64,000 bases of DNA, taken from contig NC_088305.1 in NCBI RefSeq assembly GCF_032854445.1, forward strand, positions 31,895,645-31,959,644. Direction: 5' to 3'. The notes below the pieces were generated by a model, which was not told the DNA's origin, ran no database searches, and was given only the letters and a program-made list of their open reading frames with translations. Source of the DNA: Liolophura sinensis (Eukaryota > Mollusca > Polyplacophora > Chitonida > Chitonidae). Position 1 is the first letter of the stretch. The number at the start of each line of letters is the position of its first letter. The position numbers and the translations under genes are program-made. Of this stretch, positions 59,109 to 64,000 are shown piece after piece.

Positions 59109-59520
59109 TTTATAAAGCTGCCCCAACCTTCTACCTATTAGTAATGTAGTGCCTGGTGGTGCTTCGCCACCTACAAACCGCAAACGTGAGTGCCCCAACC
59201 TTCTACCTATCAGTAATGTAGTGCCTGGCTGTACTTCGGCGCACTACAAACCGCAGACGAGACAGCTTCAACCTTCTACCTATTAGTAATGTAGTGCCTG
59301 GCTGAACTTCGGCGCACTATAAACCGCAGACGTGACTGCCCGAACTTTATTGTAATGTAGTGCCTGGCGGTACTTCGGTACACTACAAACCACAGACGTG
59401 ACTGCCCCAAACTTCTACCTATTAGTAATGTAGTGCCTGGCAGTACTTCGGTGTACTATAAACCGCAGACGTGAGTGCCTCAACCTTCTTAGTAATGTAG
59501 TGCCTGGCGGTACTTCGGCC
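59109..59520. repeat. About 72-bp tandem array, 6 units, with a hairpin in each
   Basis: GTAATGTAGTGCCTGG occurs at 59141, 59213, 59286, 59352, 59425 and 59492 (steps 72, 73, 66, 73, 67). Each unit has GTAGTGC...GCACTAC type arms around a loop CTGGCNGTACTTCGG; arm changes such as GTACACTAC and GTGTACTAT weaken some copies. Confidence 0.95.
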
Positions 59521-60223
59521 CAGTTTTGTTCTGTGTGTATCCCTCTGTCCGCGTGTAAACTGGGAGCAGTATTTTTGGTTACTTAGAAACCAGATTCCGG
59601 CTGCTCTGAATATAAAATATTGTCAAATATTATATCCGTCATCATCTTGGTTTTGTTAATCCAAGAAACGCAATCGAGATTTTTCCAGACGATTTCTGGG
59701 AAACAACTCACGTATGATTTATGACTCTCTGTAAGATAACTGAATAGTGCCTGTCAACACCAGTTTTTTCTGATATTTACGTCACGCTTCCGAACGGAAT
59801 GGACAAATACCACTGGTCAGGAAAACTAATAAATGTCTAAAAATAATTTACTTAACAATATTTGTTTATTAGGAGTGTTCTGAAATATCCATGGATGCCC
59901 CATTACCAACGTGAAGCTCGTGATCTGCCTAGCCTGAACAGATTTTTGACTGATGGAGTCATTAATTTGGAAATCAAAGTTTTATTTTACACACAAATGT
60001 CATTTACCACCTCTAAACCAACCGGTCATATGTCCCCACGCCCACCCCCACTTCCACGCCCACCTCCACCCAATCTCATATTACCTCATGCAGGAGGCAT
60101 ATGTTTCGAAAGGAAAGGTTTGTACAAGCCACGTCTGCTTTGTTACCTCAGACCTTTGAACATTGGCCTGTTACTGACAGACGTGTTGTTCGTCGTCCAT
60201 TTGTCTCACGCCAGGCATTGAGG
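59521..60223. other. No recognised gene; C-rich stretch
   Basis: 60035-60075 is a CCCACGCCCACCTCCAC-type low-complexity run that gives the Pro-rich part of a 119-aa ORF (59862-60221). I see no support for that ORF as a gene. Confidence 0.45.
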
Positions 60224-60227
60224 ACTG

Positions 60228-60750
60228 TGTTATGTATGACTATTTAACGTTTTCATGTACTGTTAGTCTGCGGACCTTTGTGAAAGCATAACAGGCCCTG
60301 TTATATATGTACAGCGCGGACCTGGTGGAAAGCACCTTGTTCAAGGCTTTGTTTATTTCACTGGCTGTTCATTGGCTGTTAATTCTGTGTTTAAAAATAG
60401 TTGAATCCACCTGGAGCGTATATAAGCCGTGTTTTCTGTGCAGAGGGGAGGTATTTTTGCTGCATCCACTGGGAGCCAGGAGAGTGTGCGACGCTCTCGT
60501 ATCGAGTCCATTATATTTATATGAGCTGGTGATGCCAGTTTCGTTTGGGAGGACAGATTTTTATGCCGGCACCGTTTGTGTACCACAGTAGTACTGATGT
60601 CTGGTTTATGTGAATTTCTGCGGAAACGTGACTTGTTGTTGTTGAGCTGTCTGAAAAACTGTACGTCTCATTTTATATATAAAGCATTGTTTACATTGTA
60701 ATATTGAGCCACTGAGTCTGTTTTCTGTTGCTGTTTTCAATACCGTAACA
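60228..60750 (+). mobile_element. Probable solo LTR (or 5' LTR) of an LTR retrotransposon
   Basis: Starts TGTTATG and ends CGTAACA, a TGTTA/TAACA terminal inverted repeat, and is flanked by ACTG at 60224-60227 and 60751-60754. It contains a TATA box (GTATATAAG, 60418-60426) with the expected distance to a transcription start near 60450, and an A/T-rich TATATAAAGC at about 60677-60686 that could serve in polyadenylation. The length, 523 bp, suits a Gypsy-type LTR. ACTGGC after a Gypsy LTR may also be the start of the internal region, so a truncated 5' LTR remains possible. The 94-aa ORF inside is not a gene. Confidence 0.62.
60420..60427 (+). promoter_or_regulatory. TATA box in the putative LTR
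   Basis: GAGCGTATATAAGCCG around it, with GC-rich flanks typical of a core promoter. Confidence 0.5.
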
Positions 60751-60994
60751 ACTGGCTCAACTGATATGCTCTGTTTAATACCGGAAAGACTTTGCACTGT
60801 TTGTGGGTGAGAGGAAATGTGGATATAAACTGCTATCGTGACATGGACCATGTTTCTTGCGTTATTTGTTACACAAAACATACTGAGTATGAGAGGGGGC
60901 CTTGCTAAGCGCTTTTGAAATTAGGTCAAGAGAAATTAACTAATTTCTGGTTTATGCTTGAGAGTAATTAATAGTTAGGCGATATTTCTACCAC
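60751..60994. other. No recognised feature
   Basis: Short stretch between the LTR and the tRNA-like cluster. Confidence 0.4.
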
Positions 60995-60996
60995 AG

Positions 60997-61079
60997 CTCT
61001 GATTGCCGAGTGGTTAGGGCGTTGGACCCGAAATCCAATAAATAATGCTCGCGCTGCTTCAAACCCTGCTGGCAGCGGT
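60997..61079 (+). tRNA. tRNA-Ser(CGA)-like pseudogene
   Basis: GCTCTGATTGCCGAGTGGTT then AGGGCGTTGGACCCGAAATC and CAATAAATAATGCTCGCGC (variable arm), then TTCAAACCCTGC. The anticodon loop CCCGAAA reads CGA but has C instead of the universal T33, and the acceptor stem pairs poorly. I treat it as a pseudogene or SINE head. Confidence 0.75.
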
Positions 61080-61296
61080 AGGATGTTTGATAAAACATAT
61101 TTTTTTACATTCTCTTTTTTTTTGCCAGCTCGCAGACTTAGATGTAGTTTAGGAAATTTCCTTGGCCTTGTTTCATTCTCCCAAAATAACTTTTATTGCA
61201 ACTTTCACCAGATATCCTTTCCCTGAACAAGCACATAGGTGGTATTTTTTGATAAAATGACTAAAATGTAGTTGGCTGTGAAGTAAATTACATTTG
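61080..61296 (+). repeat. Downstream flank duplicated at 62340-62580
   Basis: TTTGCCAGCTCGCAGACT, TTCCTTGGCCTTGTTTCATT, CCAAAATAACTTTTATTGC and TTTTTTGATAAAATGACT correspond in order to the later copy. The tRNA-Ser-like sequence precedes both, so the unit is tRNA-like head plus about 200 bases. Confidence 0.85.
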
Positions 61297-61366
61297 TTTT
61301 GGCCTCATGGATAAGGAACCGACCTCCTCAGCCGGGAATTGCAGGTTGGAGTCCCGTCGGAGGTGC
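61297..61366 (+). tRNA. tRNA-Arg(CCT)-like pseudogene
   Basis: GGCCTCATGGATAAGGAACC, GACCTCCTCAGCCGGGAATT and GCAGGTTGGAGTCCCGTCGG follow tRNA-Arg. The T loop reads TTGGAGT instead of TTCGAGT, the anticodon stem has a mismatch, and no 5' acceptor strand pairs with GGAGGTG. Confidence 0.7.
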
Positions 61367-61443
61367 AGAAATCATATTCTGTCACTTCTCACTTCATTTC
61401 TCCGGCAGTTAAGGAGTTAAATTAAACCACTCAGACATACATA

Positions 61444-61466
61444 GCTGTGATGGCCGAGTGGTTGGG
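61444..61466 (+). pseudogene. 5' part of a tRNA-Ser-like sequence, split by insertion
   Basis: GCTGTGATGGCCGAGTGGTT is the acceptor and D-arm start of a tRNA-Ser. The continuation is found at 62215 after a 748-base insertion. Confidence 0.82.
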
Positions 61467-62214
61467 AAAAATCCATTACACAAGACTGTCCTATCTCAGC
61501 TTTACTGTACGTCCTAACGGTAGAATCTTTTGGGACATTAATACGATGTTTTAATGATATACACGGTGTAGACATTCCGAGATCCAGTATGGTGTCTTTA
61601 TTATATCAGCATGTGGACGACACCAACGTTATTGTTTTCAGTTGAACAGCAATGCCTCTAATGCAAAGCTAAATGCCAGGCAAAAACCCTCAAAGTGTAC
61701 AACTAGACTTCAACATTCTATGTTATCATTACGAAACATAAATTGGTCAGATATGGAATTTGTGATACGGATATCTGTGATATGTGCCCTTGTCGTCGTT
61801 GAAGATCTCTTACATTTGTTTTTGAAATGTGCTTATTGTAGGGAGCCAAATAAATCCGCTGGCCAGATGTTAGAAGGCCTTTTCCAGTACTCGTTGATCC
61901 ATTTACTAAATGATCTTAGGTATGAACAATTGCTTCCCTTTGGTAATATGGATCGTAGGAATGCGAAGCTACGCTACGACAAAGCAATCTGTCCACTGCG
62001 ATTGTACGAAACTATGCTGCTATAAAAGATTAAAGGTGCTCATTTGTACTTACAAAACAATGCAGATGTTTTTCGGAAGAGATATATGGAATTAAATCCA
62101 TTTGTTTACCTATACGAAAGTGGAAAGTTGAAAATAGTTTTCCCATGGGCATACCTTGTTGGTATACAAGGTATGATGTTGGTTGAATAAATATTTTTCA
62201 AAAGAAAAAAAAAA
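61467..62214 (+). mobile_element. 5'-truncated, poly(A)-tailed non-LTR retroposon (L1/Tx1-like ORF2 remnant)
   Basis: Shifting frames give IHGVDIPRSSMVSLLYQHVDDT, where VDDT (61613-61624) matches the RT catalytic ADDT motif, then SNASNAKLNARQKPSK, the L1/Tx1 'ASGAKLN' segment. A deletion follows, then EDLLHLFLKC (61801-61830), a zf-RVT-type knuckle, then KLRYDKAICPLRLYE and ADVFRKRYMELNPFVYLYES, a C-terminal region. It ends with AATAAA (62186-62191) and ten A residues (62205-62214). The 127-aa ORF at 61642-62025 is the main open part and lacks an ATG at its start. The clade name is inference from motif style. Confidence 0.78.
62150..62175. repeat. Hairpin before the retroposon poly(A) signal
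   Basis: CATACCTTGT-TGGTAT-ACAAGGTATG, perfect 10-bp arms, 11 bases upstream of AATAAA. L1/Tx1-like elements often need a 3' structure for recognition by their RT; here that is only a suggestion. Confidence 0.8.
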
Positions 62215-62274
62215 GGCGTTAGACTTGAAATCCAATGGGCAATACCCGCACAGATTCGAACGCTGCTCTCAGCG
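62215..62274 (+). pseudogene. 3' part of the split tRNA-Ser-like sequence, anticodon TGA
   Basis: GGCGTTAGACTTGAAATCCA gives an anticodon arm with loop CTTGAAA, anticodon TGA. GATTCGAACG is the T loop and TCTCAGC closes the acceptor stem (6 of 7 pairs with GCTGTGA at 61444). T-stem pairing is poor, so it was probably already a pseudogene or SINE head. Confidence 0.78.
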
Positions 62275-62280
62275 TTTTTT
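62275..62280 (+). terminator. T6 run after the tRNA-like 3' end
   Basis: TTTTTT directly after the acceptor strand is the normal RNA polymerase III stop. Confidence 0.6.
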
Positions 62281-62580
62281 CATTTCCTGCATATCAGACT
62301 TTTGCAAATTCTATTCCTTCCCTTTTTGTCCTCGGACCCTGCTGGCAGCGTTATAATGTTTATGTAAAAAAAAATATTTTTTCAATTCCTCTTTCTTGCA
62401 AGCTCACAGGCTAAAATGTGCCTTAAGAAACTTTCCTGGCCTTGTTCCATTATCCCAAGCAAGGAAATATTTTATTCCAAAATAACTTTTTTGCAACTTT
62501 CAGAAGATTAATTTACCTTGAACATGCACGTAGAAGATGACTTTTGATAAAATGGCTTAAATACTATCAGTTATAGAGTA
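62281..62580 (+). repeat. Second copy of the tRNA-Ser downstream flank
   Basis: 62330-62350 repeats CCCTGCTGGCAGCG (as 61064-61077). 62385-62580 then matches 61125-61265, including CCTGGCCTTGTTCCATTATC and AAAATAACTTTTTTGCAACT. Confidence 0.85.
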
Positions 62581-62684
62581 AGTTGGAGGACGTTGGTCCA
62601 ACATAGGATGCAGATGTGATGGATTTACCACCCGCACCAGGGAGATCTTCCAGGGAGATACGTCCCCTTCCATAATGTCTGTAT
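62581..62684. other. Short unrecognised segment before the endonuclease remnant
   Basis: May be the ORF1/ORF2 junction of the following element. Confidence 0.35.
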
Positions 62685-63325
62685 ACGACAAAATGGAATT
62701 GTCGCGGCCTTAAGGGTAAATTTTATTGAAATAACACAGCTAGTTCAGTAATTAAATCCTATAGCCCTGTGTCTTCAGGAAACTCACCTGAAGACATCTG
62801 ACAAAGATAAAATAGCTCCTAAAAATTATACACTTTATAGCACCTATGGTATTGAAGAAGAGCGAGCTGCAGGCGGCTCCTCGATCTTCATAAATAACAA
62901 TATTATTCGCAGCCCTGTTCCTTTGCATACAGAGCTTCAGACTGTGGCCGTTCGTGTTTTCATTTTCTGAAACAGTCACATTATGTTTGGTGTATATACC
63001 TCCAAACACTTCTTTGTCCAAAAACAATTACCTAAACCGTTTATAATAATGGGAGATTTTATTTCCCATAACCCCGTTTGGGGCAGTAATAACATAAATA
63101 ATAAGGGCAAAATACTGGAAGACTTTTTATCGAAGGAGGAACTGTGTTTTTTTCAATGATGGTTCTAAAATACCTATTAACATCCGGGTAATGGCGCTTA
63201 TTCTGCTGTCGATCTCACTGTCACAGATCCATCACTTCTCCCTGATTTTTCTTGGAAGGTGCATGACGATCTTTTTGGTAGTGACCCTTTTCCTATTATC
63301 CTAGAGCACATCACTTCTAATTCTT
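62685..63325 (+). pseudogene. Non-LTR retrotransposon endonuclease (EEP) domain, decayed
   Basis: Frames in order: KWNCRGLKG (62691-62717) is the start of the AP-endonuclease-like domain. IALCLQETHLKTSDKDK contains the catalytic-type QE. Next come SSIFINNNIIRSPVPLHTEL and VTLCLVYIPPNTSLSKNN, then PKPFIIMGDFISHNPVWGSN, where the family motif GDFNSHN has N to I. Last come SAVDLTVTDPSLLPDFSWKV and HDDLFGSDPFPIIL, where SDH is changed to SDP. Changes of N (GDFN) and H (SDH), plus frameshifts and stops, would abolish nicking activity. The RT part is missing; sequence changes near 63326. Style matches Jockey-type elements like the RT at 461-2190, but no overlap allows a test that they are one family. 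Confidence 0.88.
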
Positions 63326-64000
63326 TACCCCTGTGGGGTTTCCGGGGTGATAAGAATAGGACTTCAGCCCTCTAGGCAAGCTTGTCGTAAAAGTCGACTA
63401 ACCTAGAGCTCTCCTGCGTGAGCCTGGTGAATATGATAGGCTCACATCTTCCCGGTTGTGTAAGAGGCAACTGGGGAGCGACCTGTTTGCCGTGGGTTGC
63501 GACCCGTAATCTACGAGGGACGGGATCCTAATGGCTGAGGGCGTGTTGATCTTGCGAGATCCTCACGCCCAACACGTCACTTTGACCGTTACTTGGGGAG
63601 AAACGGGAGGTCGAATGGGCCCGGTCCGATCAATCGGCTTGGTCATGTCTTGCCTCTGCGTGGTCACGATTGCTTCAATAACAGCACATCATTTAGCGAA
63701 CAAATCTTTTTTCTGAAATATCGTTTGCGGGACTACGTTTTGAGACGGTGGCTCATGGGTCAGTCGAGTAGATTGAATTTAACCTTTGGTATAAATCAAT
63801 CTGTTCGAGTATACCTCATATGGAATCCTTGGTGTCTTTCCTGCTGGATATTCCCAGGTTCAGGCATCGCCCTTGTTGGCACTCCGTGGTGGGTGGGGAA
63901 CATATGGGGTGAAATTTATATCTATATGTCATGTCTACCTTAAAACTTACTTCAAATATTCCGAATATATCTAATAGATCTTCCTCTCAGCCGACTTTGT
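63326..64000 (+). repeat. Unidentified repeat, possibly the 5' region of another retroelement; runs off the end
   Basis: CCCCTGTGGGGTTTCCGGGG, GCTTGTCGTAAAAGTCGACT and TAAGAGGCAACTGGGGAGC resemble, from memory, the head of repeats common in gastropods (GTCGTAAGAGGCGACTAAC). Near the end ATGTCTACCTTAAAACTTAC opens a frame (MSTLKLTSNIPNISNRSSS) that is cut by the window end and might be the start of an ORF1. No domain can be read. The 61- and 116-aa ORFs inside are unsupported. Confidence 0.5.

Noticed and set aside
59862-60221. 119-aa ORF with a PRPPPLPRPPPPN stretch
   Set aside because: The proline run comes from a C-rich low-complexity tract; no domain, start context or conservation.
60307-60591. 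94-aa ORF as a gene with its own TATA box
   Set aside because: It lies wholly inside the putative LTR; the TATA box is better explained as the LTR promoter.
61297-61366. Functional tRNA-Arg gene
   Set aside because: No pairing 5' acceptor strand, altered T loop and a mismatch in the anticodon stem.
1-64000. Host gene exons
   Set aside because: I looked for recognisable domains on both strands outside repeats and found none; short unrecognised exons cannot be excluded without transcript data.

Overview
The window is eukaryotic, intron/intergenic-type DNA that is almost entirely repeats; I found no host protein-coding exon, rRNA or intact tRNA gene that I would defend. At least 20 copies of a tRNA-headed SINE carry the 3' signature GTACGGCGTAAAACACCAAT followed by AATAAATA repeats. 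Together with two other SINE types and a Penelope-like element, this points to a marine invertebrate, most likely a mollusc. That assignment comes from remembered repeat sequences, not from a search. The ORFs are short and either non-coding or sit in decayed transposons.

Layout. 0-2.6 kb: CATA microsatellites, a SINE, a decayed Jockey/CR1-type non-LTR retrotransposon, a perfect 40-bp inverted repeat and a CA/TG microsatellite. 3.5-31 kb: a mosaic of one large non-coding repeat. A block of two related modules (here called alpha and beta) with linker modules in the same order is present three times in direct orientation, at 8.4-11.5, 19.7-23.8 and 25.7-28.0 kb. Extra partial copies lie at 5.5-7.6 and 29.9-30.5 kb. 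Tandem arrays interrupt the mosaic: 25 bp (7.9 kb), 30 bp (16.4 kb), 65 bp (16.8-19.5 kb), 54 bp (24.1-25.4 kb) and 38 bp (28.5-29.8 kb). A Penelope-like element with inverted terminal repeats sits at 13.6-15.5 kb.

31-60 kb: long stretches in which I recognise nothing, sprinkled with SINEs, pieces of a transposon with long terminal inverted repeats (one compact copy at 56.7 kb), and short arrays at 31.6, 37.0, 43.9, 47.5, 52.0 and 59.1 kb. Two SINE copies (48.1 and 54.9 kb) share the same internal insert. 60-64 kb: a probable solo LTR with a 4-bp target duplication, a cluster of tRNA-Ser and tRNA-Arg pseudogenes, a poly(A)-tailed non-LTR retroposon inserted inside a tRNA-Ser-like sequence, the endonuclease domain of another non-LTR element, and an unidentified repeat running off the window end.

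There are no gene systems or operons to describe. The interest lies in how the repeats are nested: expansion of tandem arrays within copies of a segmental repeat, local perfect palindromes, a composite SINE subfamily and a retroposon splitting a tRNA-like sequence. Boundaries of diverged repeats are accurate only to about 10-50 bases.
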